NCBI RefSeq assembly: GCF_015207525.1
Contig: NZ_JADEWR010000009.1
Location: 244,232-287,577, forward strand
Source: Nodosilinea sp. LEGE 06152
GTDB lineage: Bacteria > Cyanobacteriota > Cyanobacteriia > Phormidesmidales > Phormidesmidaceae
Length of the DNA stretch: 43,346 bases
Direction: 5' to 3'
Below the pieces are notes generated by a model. The model was not told the origin of the DNA. It was given only the letters and a program-made list of their open reading frames with translations, and ran no database searches. Of this stretch, positions 1-8,602 are shown in pieces. Made by a program: the position numbers and the translations under genes. The stretch's first letter is position 1. Every line of letters begins with the position of its first letter.

Positions 1-1
1 C

Positions 2-1771
2 GCCCCCGATCCTGCCGACCTGCCCACCCGCGTTATTCCCGCCCCCTTTGTGCAAATTCCGCTGGGCGTCACCGAGGATCGGCTGCTGGGTTCAGTCGAT
101 GTGGCGCGCTCGATTCAGGCCGGAGAGAGCGTGTTTCAACCGGGGCTGCTAGCCGAGTCTAACCGGGGCGTGCTCTACGTTGACGACATCAACCTGCTCG
201 ACGACCAGGTGGCTAACCTGCTGCTGGCCTCCCTCACCGCCCGCCGCAACCAGATCGAGCGCGAGGGGCTGAGCTTTCAGCACCCCTGCGAACCGCTGCT
301 AATTGCTACCTACAACCCCGAGGCCGGGCCGCTGCGCCAGCACCTGCTCGATCGCATTGCGATCGCCCTCTCTGCCGACGGGGCCATGACCCTTGAAGAT
401 CGGGTGGCAGCCGTGGAGCAGTCGACCCAGTTTGCCAACGATCCCCAGGCGGTGATTGCCGCCTACGCCGACGAGATCGACGCCCTCAGAACCCAGATCA
501 TTCTGGCGCGGGAGTGGCTCAAGGAGGTCACCATCAGCCGGGAGCAGATTCAGTACCTGGTGACGGAGGCGCTGCGGGGGGGGATTCAGGGGCATCGGGC
601 CGAGCTGTTTGCGGTGCGGGTGGCCAAGGCCCACGCCGCCCTGGAGGGCCGCGCTGAGGTGAGTGCCGACGACCTGCGGGTGGCGGTGGAGCTGGTAATT
701 GTGCCCCGGTCTCTACTGCCCCAGGACATGCCGGAAGAGCCGCCCCCACCCCCACCCCCACCGCCCTCCAACCAGGATCAAGACGAACCCCAGGACAATA
801 CAGAAGATCAGGATCAGGATAAAGAGGAGGACGACGACACCCCCGACGAGGACGACAGCCCCCCCAGCATTCCTGAGGAGTTTGTCTTTGACCCCGAGGG
901 CGTCATCATTGACCCGTCAATGCTGTTGTTTGCCCAAACCATGGGTCGCCAGGGCAAATCCGGCAACGCCAACCTGATCTTCTCAGAAGAGCGGGGCCGC
1001 TATATCAAGCCCTTTTTGCCCCAGGGGCCGGTGCGCCGCATTGCGGTCGATGCCACCCTGCGGGCCGCCGCCCCCTACCAAAAGGCCCGCCGCGATCGCG
1101 AACCCAACCGTCGAGTCATTGTAGAGCAGGGCGATATTCGCGCCAAGCGCCTGGCCCGCAAGGCCGGATCGCTGATTATTTTTGTCGTCGACGCCTCAGG
1201 TTCGATGGCGCTCAACCGCATGCAGTCGGCCAAGGGGGCCGTACTGGAGCTGCTCACCGAAGCCTACCAAAACCGCGACCAGGTGGCGCTAATTCCCTTT
1301 CGGGGTGAGCAGGCGGAGGTCTTGTTGCCCCCCACCCGCTCGATCGCCATGGCCCGACGGCGGCTAGAGCGCATGCCCTGCGGCGGCGGCTCGCCCCTGG
1401 CCCACGGCCTGACCCAGGCGGTACGGGTAGGCGTCAACGCCCAGCAGTCGGGGGATGTGGGCAGCGTCGTGATTGTGGCGATTACCGACGGTCGCGGCAA
1501 CGTGCCTCTGTCCCGCTCCTTAGGCGAAATGCCGGAGCCCGACGCCCCCAAGCCCGACATCAAGCAGGAGCTGCTGGAGATTGCGGGGCGCATTCGCGGG
1601 GTGGGGTATCAGCTCCTGATTATCGACACCGAGCGCAAGTTTGTCTCCACCGGGTTTGGTAAAGAATTGGCAAAGACCGCCGGGGGCCGATACTACCAAT
1701 TGCCCAAGGCAACCGACCAGGCCATTGCTTCTATGGCCCGTGGGGCGATCGCCGATATGAAGAGTGGGTAA
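2..1771 (+). CDS. chlD: Magnesium chelatase subunit D, 5' end cut by the window
   Basis: ChlD forms the AAA+ motor with ChlI and passes ATP energy to ChlH for Mg2+ insertion into protoporphyrin IX, the first committed chlorophyll step. The frame is open from base 2, so the N-terminus lies outside; 589 residues remain. Seen: the AAA+ core with [19 protein letters not shown] and [13 protein letters not shown], then a linker of eight prolines followed by a very acidic Asp/Glu/Gln stretch (about bases 735-860), then a C-terminal integrin-I/VWA domain whose MIDAS motif DASGSMA lies near base 1190. This order (AAA-Pro/acidic linker-VWA) is diagnostic of ChlD, as ChlI lacks the last two parts. The internal GTG at base 50 is not the true start. 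The next gene begins 130 bases downstream on the same strand. Confidence 0.95.
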   Translation, partial: APDPADLPTRVIPAPFVQIPLGVTEDRLLGSVDVARSIQAGESVFQPGLLAESNRGVLYVDDINLLDDQVANLLLASLTARRNQIEREGLSFQHPCEPLLIATYNPEAGPLRQHLLDRIAIALSADGAMTLEDRVAAVEQSTQFANDPQAVIAAYADEIDALRTQIILAREWLKEVTISREQIQYLVTEALRGGIQGHRAELFAVRVAKAHAALEGRAEVSADDLRVAVELVIVPRSLLPQDMPEEPPPPPPPPPSNQDQDEPQDNTEDQDQDKEEDDDTPDEDDSPPSIPEEFVFDPEGVIIDPSMLLFAQTMGRQGKSGNANLIFSEERGRYIKPFLPQGPVRRIAVDATLRAAAPYQKARRDREPNRRVIVEQGDIRAKRLARKAGSLIIFVVDASGSMALNRMQSAKGAVLELLTEAYQNRDQVALIPFRGEQAEVLLPPTRSIAMARRRLERMPCGGGSPLAHGLTQAVRVGVNAQQSGDVGSVVIVAITDGRGNVPLSRSLGEMPEPDAPKPDIKQELLEIAGRIRGVGYQLLIIDTERKFVSTGFGKELAKTAGGRYYQLPKATDQAIASMARGAIADMKSG

Positions 1772-1802
1772 ACAGTTCTGCTTTTGGCCTCTATTTGGCG
1801 CG

Positions 1803-1823
1803 TTGCCCGGTCTAGACGGGCAA
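1803..1823 (+). terminator. Stem-loop after chlD, weak terminator candidate
   Basis: A perfect 7-bp inverted repeat (TTGCCCG / CGGGCAA) with a 7-base loop begins 32 bases after the chlD stop. There is no T-run behind it, so an intrinsic terminator is uncertain; it may only protect the 3' end or separate chlD from the cyclase gene. Confidence 0.35.
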
Positions 1824-1902
1824 TATGTAAAGTATGAGCGTCTGGGGGTCTGCCCCTGTCCCGGATGCGGCCCATACCTGCTGTGCACCATTGCGAGTCG
1901 CC

Positions 1903-3807
1903 ATGGAACGTCGAGTGTCATCGTTATCCCAGGGGCAACGCCTGCTCGCTGCCATCATGATCACCGACGCGGTGGGCTTCAGCACCCGCATGTCGACCGA
2001 CGAAGAGCGCACTCTGCGACTAATTGACCGCGACCTGACGCTAATCGGCGATATCTGCCGAGAGTTTGGCGGCACCGTGCTCAAGTCAACGGGCGACGGC
2101 CTGCTGATTTACTTCTTGAGTGCTGTCGAGGCGGTCTCTTGCGGGCTGGAGATGCAGCGGCGGCTGATCGACTTGGCCGAGGGGCTAGAGCCCGATCAGT
2201 ATCTGGACCACCGCATTGGTATTCACCTGGGCGATATTCTGGTCAGCGAGCAAGACGTGATGGGCAACGGGGTAAATATCACCGCTCGCCTGCAAACCTA
2301 TGCCAAACCGCGAGGCCTGTGCGTATCGCGCACCATTTATGACGTTGTGAAGGCTCGGCTTACCCTCCATGCCACCTTCCTCGGGCCGCTGCACCTCAAG
2401 AATATAGAGGAGCCGGTGCCCGCCTACCAGCTGGCCCTCCAGGCCGAAGACACCGAGCCCGGTCCCCACGGGTCTGAAGACCACACCTGCACCCTGCCCA
2501 TGACCACCGAGGCGCTGCTGGACAACGCTGTCCGCACCCTCAGCACCCATACCCACAGCCTGCGAATTAAAAAACTGGTGTTTGCCACGTATCAGCAGGC
2601 CTGGGAAAACGATTCTAAGGTGCTAGAACAGTTTGACCTCAGGGTGCTGCTGTTGTCGCTGCGCGATCGCTACCCTGCCCTGGCCGACCTAGAAGTTCAA
2701 TTCAAGCGGGTGGTCGTTGGGCTCAACCGCCAAGATATCTACAGCGAGGTAACCGACACCATTCTCAAACAGCTTCAAACCTGGTACGGGCGATCGCTGT
2801 TCCAAAACCCAGAGGGGGCCGAGTCAGCCTTTACCCAGCTAACGGTGCGCTCGCTCGACGAGCAATGTCAGGCCACTGCCGACCAGTTTGACCGCAGCCC
2901 CGATGCGCTGCGGCTGCGCAAGCTGCTCCACTGCATCTGCTACGGTAGCTGGGAAAACGACCCCAGCCGCCTCACCCAAATCCCTTTGCCAGCCCTGATT
3001 CAGCAGACGCTGATGGTAGCCCCCAAACCTCAGGATCTGCGCTACCGCCTGGGTCGCATCGTCAAGCACCTCAACCGACGCCAGCAGTACACGCGGCTGG
3101 CCAACCAAATTGTGGCGGGCTTTCAGCCCCTCTACCAAAGCCAGTCTGGGGCATGGCCCGACGCCACAGCCCTGGCCGAATCGACGGTATTAGCCGAGGC
3201 GACCGCTCTGGCCGAACCCTCCGGCCCCTCCGGCGGCAGCGAGGGCGGCTACACCACGCTCACCAGTTTGGCTGGCCCTGAGCAGCCCGCCGATTTGACC
3301 ACTCTCCACGGCACCCTTTCTAACCCCCTGGGTGTAGGCCATGAAGATAGTGGTCCCCGGCGCGATCGCTCCTCGCTGTTTGACCTGCGGGGCGATATTG
3401 TTCAGTACGCTAACCCGCTACGGGCTAAAATTCTGCTGTATTCCTGCCTGCATGGCCCCTTTGGCTACACCCCCCAAGACTGGTCTAACCTCAATCGCCG
3501 CACCCTCAACGACCTGCTTGAGCAAACCTTCGAGTATTGCCCCACCTATACCGATTTAGACAGTAAGCTATCCATTATTGCCCACTGCCTGGGCCGGGCT
3601 GGCGATAGCGGTCAGGTGGCTAGCGCCATTACCCAGGCCATGCGGGCCTACTACCCCCAGGATCCCAACGTTCCGCTAGAGCCCCTATCCCCAGTGCAGG
3701 CCGATGTTCCCAGTCAGCCTCACCCCCCTGCCGCTGGGCGCGAGTTGACTAGCCGTGGCGATCGCCCCGCCGTGGTGGCTCGATCCTCCGCTCGATCCTC
3801 CGCCTAA
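1903..3807 (+). CDS. Class III adenylate/guanylate cyclase with three-repeat helical C-terminus
   Basis: Probable soluble nucleotide cyclase making cAMP (or cGMP), 634 residues. The cyclase homology domain covers about residues 12-180. The two metal aspartates are D22 (ITDAVGFS) and D65 (KSTGDGLL); N125 and R129 (NGVNITARLQ) match the transition-state Asn/Arg; K61 and D118 sit where adenine-selecting residues are expected, which favours adenylate cyclase. The catalytic set therefore looks complete. No membrane segment or GAF/PAS/CHASE input domain is visible. The C-terminal part holds three diverged alpha-helical repeats of about 80 residues (bases about 2555-2795, 2905-3142, 3413-3660) separated by low-complexity Ala/Glu/Pro/Gly sequence. 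An upstream in-frame ATG at 1834 would add 23 residues that do not look coding, so ATG 1903 was preferred; neither has a strong ribosome site. Confidence 0.88.
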   Translation: MERRVSSLSQGQRLLAAIMITDAVGFSTRMSTDEERTLRLIDRDLTLIGDICREFGGTVLKSTGDGLLIYFLSAVEAVSCGLEMQRRLIDLAEGLEPDQYLDHRIGIHLGDILVSEQDVMGNGVNITARLQTYAKPRGLCVSRTIYDVVKARLTLHATFLGPLHLKNIEEPVPAYQLALQAEDTEPGPHGSEDHTCTLPMTTEALLDNAVRTLSTHTHSLRIKKLVFATYQQAWENDSKVLEQFDLRVLLLSLRDRYPALADLEVQFKRVVVGLNRQDIYSEVTDTILKQLQTWYGRSLFQNPEGAESAFTQLTVRSLDEQCQATADQFDRSPDALRLRKLLHCICYGSWENDPSRLTQIPLPALIQQTLMVAPKPQDLRYRLGRIVKHLNRRQQYTRLANQIVAGFQPLYQSQSGAWPDATALAESTVLAEATALAEPSGPSGGSEGGYTTLTSLAGPEQPADLTTLHGTLSNPLGVGHEDSGPRRDRSSLFDLRGDIVQYANPLRAKILLYSCLHGPFGYTPQDWSNLNRRTLNDLLEQTFEYCPTYTDLDSKLSIIAHCLGRAGDSGQVASAITQAMRAYYPQDPNVPLEPLSPVQADVPSQPHPPAAGRELTSRGDRPAVVARSSARSSA

Positions 3808-3825
3808 GCCCCCCTGGTTTTCGAT

Positions 3826-4818
3826 ATGAACGCCCGTGAACTGCTCGATGCCTATGCCCGTGGCGAGATGGATTTTAAAGGTAAGACCCTGGTTGGTATT
3901 GATCTGGCCGGGGCTGATTTAATTGGGGCCAACCTGGTGCAGGCCGATCTCGAAAACGCCAACCTGATGCTGGCCTTTCTGACGCGGGTGCGGTTTCGCC
4001 AGGCCAACTTATCGAAGGCGCGCCTGGGCGGTGCCAACCTCAACCAGGCCGATCTATCGGCGGCCATGCTGCGCGATGCTGACCTGCACGGTGCCAGCCT
4101 GCAGGGAGCCGACCTGCGCAGTGCCGATATGACCCTCGCCGACCTGCTCGACGCCAACCTGACCGGGGCCGACCTGCGCAACGCCGACCTCAGCGGGGCC
4201 AACCTCACCGGAGCCTGCCTGCGAGGGGCCAACCTGCGTCAGGAAAACCGCAAGTACACCACCAACCTGCGGGGAGCCAAGCTCCGCTTAGCCGACCTGC
4301 GGGGTACCAATCTGTCGGGGGCCGATCTGGCCTATGTTGACCTCAGCGGGGCCAACCTGAGCGAGGCCGTGCTGCGCGATGCCAACCTGAAGGGAGCAAA
4401 CCTCCAGGGGGCGCTGCTGCGCAACGCCAACCTCAGCGATGTCGATCTCAGTCAAAGCTGCTTGGAGTCAGCTGATCTGACCCACTGCCGATTTCCGCGC
4501 AGCAACCTCAGCCAGGCTAACCTCAACCGCACCAGTGCCAGAGGGGCCGACTTCACCGAAGCCGTCATGGCGCTGGCTCAGATGGATGACTGCAACCTGG
4601 CCGATTCCCGGTTTAGCCGGGCCGACCTGGCGCGAGTTACCTTGCGCCGCTCAGTTTTGACTAAAGCCCTGCTGGTAGAAACCTACCTGGGCCGAGCCGA
4701 TCTCACCGACGCCAACCTCAGCGAAGCTATTTTAGAACGGGCCGAAATCAGCAGCACCACCCTGGCCAATGTCATTCTGACCGGAGCGACCATGCCCGAT
4801 GGTACGATCCACGGGTAG
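3826..4818 (+). CDS. Pentapeptide-repeat protein
   Basis: 330 residues, almost wholly A(D/N)LXX pentapeptides (for example GADLIGANLVQADLENANL), predicted to fold as a right-handed quadrilateral beta-helix. There is no signal peptide or membrane span. A short non-repeat break (RQENRKYTTNLRG, about residues 140-152) may form a loop between two helix stacks. Starts 18 bases after the cyclase stop, so the two are probably co-transcribed. The molecular role cannot be read from sequence; family members include gyrase-protecting proteins and many cyanobacterial proteins of unknown use. A short N-terminal helix (MNARELLDAYARGEMDFKG) precedes the repeats, as is common in cyanobacterial members. Confidence 0.9.
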   Translation: MNARELLDAYARGEMDFKGKTLVGIDLAGADLIGANLVQADLENANLMLAFLTRVRFRQANLSKARLGGANLNQADLSAAMLRDADLHGASLQGADLRSADMTLADLLDANLTGADLRNADLSGANLTGACLRGANLRQENRKYTTNLRGAKLRLADLRGTNLSGADLAYVDLSGANLSEAVLRDANLKGANLQGALLRNANLSDVDLSQSCLESADLTHCRFPRSNLSQANLNRTSARGADFTEAVMALAQMDDCNLADSRFSRADLARVTLRRSVLTKALLVETYLGRADLTDANLSEAILERAEISSTTLANVILTGATMPDGTIHG

Positions 4819-4908
4819 TGGGGAGGGTAACGGCTGCTCAGATTCGACTTAATGTTTGAGAAGGGGCTGTGCCAATGTTGACTGCGCCGCTGGGTTGAGG
4901 GCTGAAAT

Positions 4909-6012
4909 TTGAAGTTTGATCGATTCAAACTGCTGCGGTGGGGCCAGCTCGTCGGCCAACACAGCTGCCGCGCTTGGCTCAGCGTCCAGACCTGGCTACG
5001 GGATACGTTCTTAGCCGCAGCCGCCTGGGTCGAAAATGCTCTGTCTCCGATGCGGCGGCAGGCGGCGGCAGGCGATCTAACCCGCCTTCGCCAAGACCTG
5101 TTAACCGAATCGCAGCTGAGCTGGCATTACCTGGTGCTGGTGGTAGGGTCGTGCATCATTGCCACACTGGGGCTGCTTGCTAACAGCGCCGCTGTCATCA
5201 TTGGGGGTATGCTGATTGCGCCCCTGATGCTGCCCATTCGCGGGGCGGCCTTAGGCATTCTAGAGGCCGATCGCATTCTGATTCGGGCCAGCATGCTTGC
5301 TTTGATCGCTGGTTCGCTTTTGGCGGTGGCCATCTCAGCGCTGCTAGGGGCAGTGACCGGAGTGGCCCAGTTTGGCAGCGAAGTGCTGGCCCGCACCCAG
5401 CCTACCCTGCTCGATCTGGGTATTGCGATTACGGCTGGGGCCTTGGCAGGGGTGGCTAAGGTGGAGCCCAAGCTGTCGAGCACGGTGGCGGGAACGGCGA
5501 TCGCGGTAGCCCTCATGCCCCCTATCTGTGTAGTAGGTCTGTGGCTGGGGCAGGGCAATTTAGCCCTCAGCCGCGGGGCCTTGCTGCTCTACCTGACCAA
5601 CTTATTTGGCATTACCCTGGCCTGTATGGTGGCCTTTGTGCTGTTTGGTTACTCAATGGTGCGCCGGGCGCGACGGCCTCTGGGCATCACGCTAATTTTC
5701 ACCACTCTGTTAATTATTCCCCTGGGCGCTAGTACCGTGCAGCTGCTCCAGCAGAACCAGCTAGAAGCCAGCGTCAAAACGGCGCTGCTCGATCGCACGC
5801 TCACCTTTCAGCGCGTCACCCTGGTTGACATGGACGTTAACTGGCTAACTACCCCGCCCGAAATCTCTCTCACGGTACGCGCCTCAGAACCCATCACGCC
5901 CAAACAGGTCGAACTGCTTGAACAATTTTTAGTCCAAGAAATGAGACGCCTGTACAAACTCACATTTTTTGTTAGCCAGGTGGAAGAAGTGATCAGCAAC
6001 CCACACGACTAA
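4909..6012 (+). CDS. DUF389 family integral membrane protein
   Basis: 367 residues. The motif LGLLANSAAVIIGGMLIAPLM followed by PIRGAALGI is the hallmark of DUF389, a family of multi-span inner-membrane proteins of unknown activity. Several hydrophobic spans occupy about residues 75-290; the C-terminal ~75 residues form a soluble domain. The N-terminal ~70 residues are hydrophilic and less conserved in type. The start is TTG at 4909: an in-frame stop lies just upstream (4903), GAGG sits 8 bases before it, and the first in-frame ATG (5050) has no ribosome site. Convergent with the PRC-barrel gene that follows. No function is assigned. Confidence 0.85.
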   Translation: MKFDRFKLLRWGQLVGQHSCRAWLSVQTWLRDTFLAAAAWVENALSPMRRQAAAGDLTRLRQDLLTESQLSWHYLVLVVGSCIIATLGLLANSAAVIIGGMLIAPLMLPIRGAALGILEADRILIRASMLALIAGSLLAVAISALLGAVTGVAQFGSEVLARTQPTLLDLGIAITAGALAGVAKVEPKLSSTVAGTAIAVALMPPICVVGLWLGQGNLALSRGALLLYLTNLFGITLACMVAFVLFGYSMVRRARRPLGITLIFTTLLIIPLGASTVQLLQQNQLEASVKTALLDRTLTFQRVTLVDMDVNWLTTPPEISLTVRASEPITPKQVELLEQFLVQEMRRLYKLTFFVSQVEEVISNPHD

Positions 6013-6088
6013 AACGGTCAAATCAACGCAGTAAACTAGCGCTTAGATAGGTCGCTGAAGGCAGGCTGTATGTGCACTAAACCTAGCC

Positions 6089-7012
6089 CTAATAATCCAG
6101 CTCCTCTTCGTATTCGGTGACCTTTTTCTTTTGGGGAATATTGAGGGGCTTGGGCTCGTAGGGTTGGCCCTCGTCTTCCTCAGTCCAGACATCTTCGGTG
6201 ACGTCTTGGAAGTCGGCGTCGTAGGCTTTGTAGCCGCCCTGGTCATCGAGGGTGGCGGCCTGATAGCGCTCGGCGGGCTGCTGGGCCTGGAGCGGTTCTT
6301 CAATGCGCTCGGGTTCGCCCCAGTCGTCGTCGCTCCAGCGCTCCTCGGCGGCAGCCGGTCGAGCTTTGCTAAATTCGGCGGGCACCTGCACCCCAGAGGG
6401 CAGCTGGTTCGCGGTCGATACCGGCATGATGTATTCGCTGTCGTCGTTGCGGTCCCACGGGGCACTGCCAATGCCCAGGCGCTCTAGCAGGCCAACGCTG
6501 AGCTGCACCATTTTTTCTTCGGCACCTTCGAAAACGATCAGGCGATCGGGGCCGCTGCTGACCACTTCGTCGATGGAGAGTTCGTAAGTGCTGATGACCT
6601 GGTCAGGAATTTGGGGTAGCCCAAAGGAGGCAATCACAATAGTTTCGATGCGGCCATTGGTAACGTCAAACTTGAAGCCCCGCACCCGGCCCAAGGGCTC
6701 GCCGGTTTCGGTAATAACCTCACAGTTGACCAGCGTGCTGTAGGGGGCAACGCTCATTTCGTCATCCAGCGCTGCCTCGTCGTCAACCAAAATCACATCC
6801 CCGATCTGGCGAATGTTGGTCAGGGCCATGACCTGCTGGGTGCTCGACACTAGCCCAGACATAATATTTTCTCGCAGACCAATAGCTACGACCTCTCGCT
6901 GGTCGACATCAACCCAAACCTGGCTGACAATGCCCAGTCGCTGGCCAGAGTTGCGGGTAATCACCTGAGTACCCAGGAAGTCGGAGCGGAGACGATACTT
7001 GTCTAAGGTCAT
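6089..7012 (-). CDS. PRC-barrel domain protein (two barrels)
   Basis: 307 residues. Two PRC-barrel units are visible: residues about 5-80 (LRSDFLGTQVITRNSGQRLG, then VVAIGLRENIMSG) and about 90-175 (STLVNCEVITETGEPLGRV, then TIVIASFGLPQIP). PRC barrels are small beta folds found in the photosynthetic reaction-centre H subunit and in RimM, where they mediate protein or RNA contacts. The C-terminal ~110 residues are acidic and low in complexity (EEDEGQPYEP, YEEELDY) and probably disordered. No signal peptide or membrane segment. It faces a ~300-base upstream region (7013-7309) that must hold its promoter. Confidence 0.85.
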   Translation of the reverse strand: MTLDKYRLRSDFLGTQVITRNSGQRLGIVSQVWVDVDQREVVAIGLRENIMSGLVSSTQQVMALTNIRQIGDVILVDDEAALDDEMSVAPYSTLVNCEVITETGEPLGRVRGFKFDVTNGRIETIVIASFGLPQIPDQVISTYELSIDEVVSSGPDRLIVFEGAEEKMVQLSVGLLERLGIGSAPWDRNDDSEYIMPVSTANQLPSGVQVPAEFSKARPAAAEERWSDDDWGEPERIEEPLQAQQPAERYQAATLDDQGGYKAYDADFQDVTEDVWTEEDEGQPYEPKPLNIPQKKKVTEYEEELDY

Positions 7013-7252
7013 GTTTAATCCATCTCGTAAACCGAGACAACAGATCGCTGAAAGTTCAAGCCTGTAGGCGAATCGCCTTGCCAGAAGACAATAGAACCCC
7101 TTAGCCTGAATAGTTATCTTAACTAGAATCGTCTAATTCTACAGGAGGGAAGACCGAACTACCAGACCGGGCGAGACGACCTGCGCCACGGATGATGACA
7201 GCCTTGATGACAACTGGTCTAGTGCAGCGTCAATACTAGAAATTAGGGTTCC

Positions 7253-7289
7253 TGTAGGTTGGGTTCCACTCTGTTTCACCCAACCTACA
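7253..7289 (-). terminator. 12-bp inverted repeat after the flotillin operon
   Basis: TGTAGGTTGGGT (7253-7264) and ACCCAACCTACA (7278-7289) are perfect complements with a 13-base loop, 20 bases beyond the stop of the second flotillin gene. The arms resemble the dispersed TAGGTTGGGT/ACCCAACCTA palindromes common between cyanobacterial genes. It can act as a transcript-end hairpin for the flotillin operon. The rest of 7013-7309 shows no ORF and should contain the promoter of the PRC-barrel gene. Confidence 0.55.
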
Positions 7290-7309
7290 AACTTGGTCTT
7301 GACAGACCA

Positions 7310-8602
7310 CTAGCTTTCGGGGCCCTGGTCTGGATGAGCGCCCATCGGCGGAGACATTGGGGCTGAGGGCAAGTTGCCCTGGGCCAGGGTTTGCACCGTC
7401 TGGGTGAGGTCTAGCCCTGTGGCCTGCTTGAGCTGCTCCATGAAGCTGGCTAGCTTAGTGGCGCTGCCGCCACCGCCTGGGTCGATCACGGTGATACTTT
7501 CTACCTCTACATCGGGCACGGTGGCGACCAGGTTGACCAGCAGCGCCTCCAGCTTCTGAAAGAGAAAGATTTCCCGCGCGTGGTCGCCAGCGGCCTTCCA
7601 GGTGGTGGCCAGTTCGCGAATGCCCTCGGCGCGGGCACGACCGTCTTCGACGATGCTGGCGGCGTCGCCTTTGGCCTGGGCCTGGGCCTGCTGACAGGCG
7701 GCGGCGGCGGGGGCAATTACATCGGCCTGGAGCTGTTGCTCGACCTGGTTGCGGCGTTCGCGCTGGACGGCGAGTGCGGCCTCGGTGCGGGCCACCTCGG
7801 CGGCGATTTCAGATTCGGCCTCGGAGATGGCGGCTTGGCGCTGACTGAGAGCATTTTGCAGGCGGCGATCGGCGTCAGCGCGAGTGGTTTCAATCTTGGC
7901 TTCGATCTGGCGCAGAGAGGTGCGCTTGAGGTTTTCGGCGGACTGGAGAGCAGACTGGGCTTTGGCCTCGGCTTCGGCGATGCGGGCATCGCGCAGCAGG
8001 TCGGCGCGCTGCTTGCGGCCAATGGAGTTGAGGTAGCCGACATCGTCGGAGATGTTCTGAATTTGCAGGTTGTCGAGAATCAGGCCGAGCTGGGCCAGGT
8101 CGTCGTCGGCTTCGTCGAGCAGGTTGCGCACAAAGGCCATTTTGTCTTCGTTCACCTGCTCGGGGGTGAGGGTGGCGAGCACGCCGCGCAGGTTGCCCTC
8201 CAGGGTTTCGCGGGCGATTTTTTCGATCGCCTCGCGGCTCTTGCCCAGCAGGCGCTCGATCGCGTTGTGAATAGCGGGTTCTTCCCCGGCAATTTTGATG
8301 TTCGCTACGCCGTCAACGCTGAGGGGAATGCCGCCCTTGGAGTAGGCGTTGGTGACCCGCAGCTCGATGATCATGTTGGTGAGCTCCATGCGGAAGGTTT
8401 TTTCCAGCAGGGGTTTGCGAATGCTGCTGCCGCCCTTGACCAGGCGATAGCCAACCCGACGGCCATCGCTGACCGTGCGGCGATCGCCCGAGAAAATCAG
8501 CACTTCGCTGGGCTGACAGATGTAGTACAGGTTTTTAATGATCAAGAGGAGGCTGCCGGTAGCGCCAAACATGACCACCAGCAGAGCAAGAATCAGGCTC
8601 AT
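7310..8602 (-). CDS. Flotillin-like SPFH protein, second copy
   Basis: 430 residues. One N-terminal membrane segment (residues about 2-25), then an SPFH/band-7 domain (about 30-200; SGDRRTVSDGRRVGYRLVKG, VTNAYSKGGIPLSVDGVANI), then a long Ala/Glu-rich coiled coil (about 205-330) and a Gly/Pro-rich tail. Flotillins oligomerise at the cytoplasmic face of the membrane and organise membrane microdomains. Its ATG overlaps the stop of the upstream flotillin by 4 bases (ATGA), so translation is likely coupled. It is a diverged paralogue of its neighbour, sharing the NAYSKGG, NAIER, ETLEGNLRGV and DYLNSIGR-type motifs. Confidence 0.92.
   Translation of the reverse strand: MSLILALLVVMFGATGSLLLIIKNLYYICQPSEVLIFSGDRRTVSDGRRVGYRLVKGGSSIRKPLLEKTFRMELTNMIIELRVTNAYSKGGIPLSVDGVANIKIAGEEPAIHNAIERLLGKSREAIEKIARETLEGNLRGVLATLTPEQVNEDKMAFVRNLLDEADDDLAQLGLILDNLQIQNISDDVGYLNSIGRKQRADLLRDARIAEAEAKAQSALQSAENLKRTSLRQIEAKIETTRADADRRLQNALSQRQAAISEAESEIAAEVARTEAALAVQRERRNQVEQQLQADVIAPAAAACQQAQAQAKGDAASIVEDGRARAEGIRELATTWKAAGDHAREIFLFQKLEALLVNLVATVPDVEVESITVIDPGGGGSATKLASFMEQLKQATGLDLTQTVQTLAQGNLPSAPMSPPMGAHPDQGPES

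Noticed and set aside
1090..1100. GCGATCGC palindromes as specific operators
   Set aside because: This is HIP1, scattered throughout the window inside and outside genes; it marks the lineage, not a local regulatory site.
3850..4810. Regular short repeats in DNA that could suggest a CRISPR array
   Set aside because: They are codon-level 15-base periods encoding pentapeptide repeats, in frame throughout.
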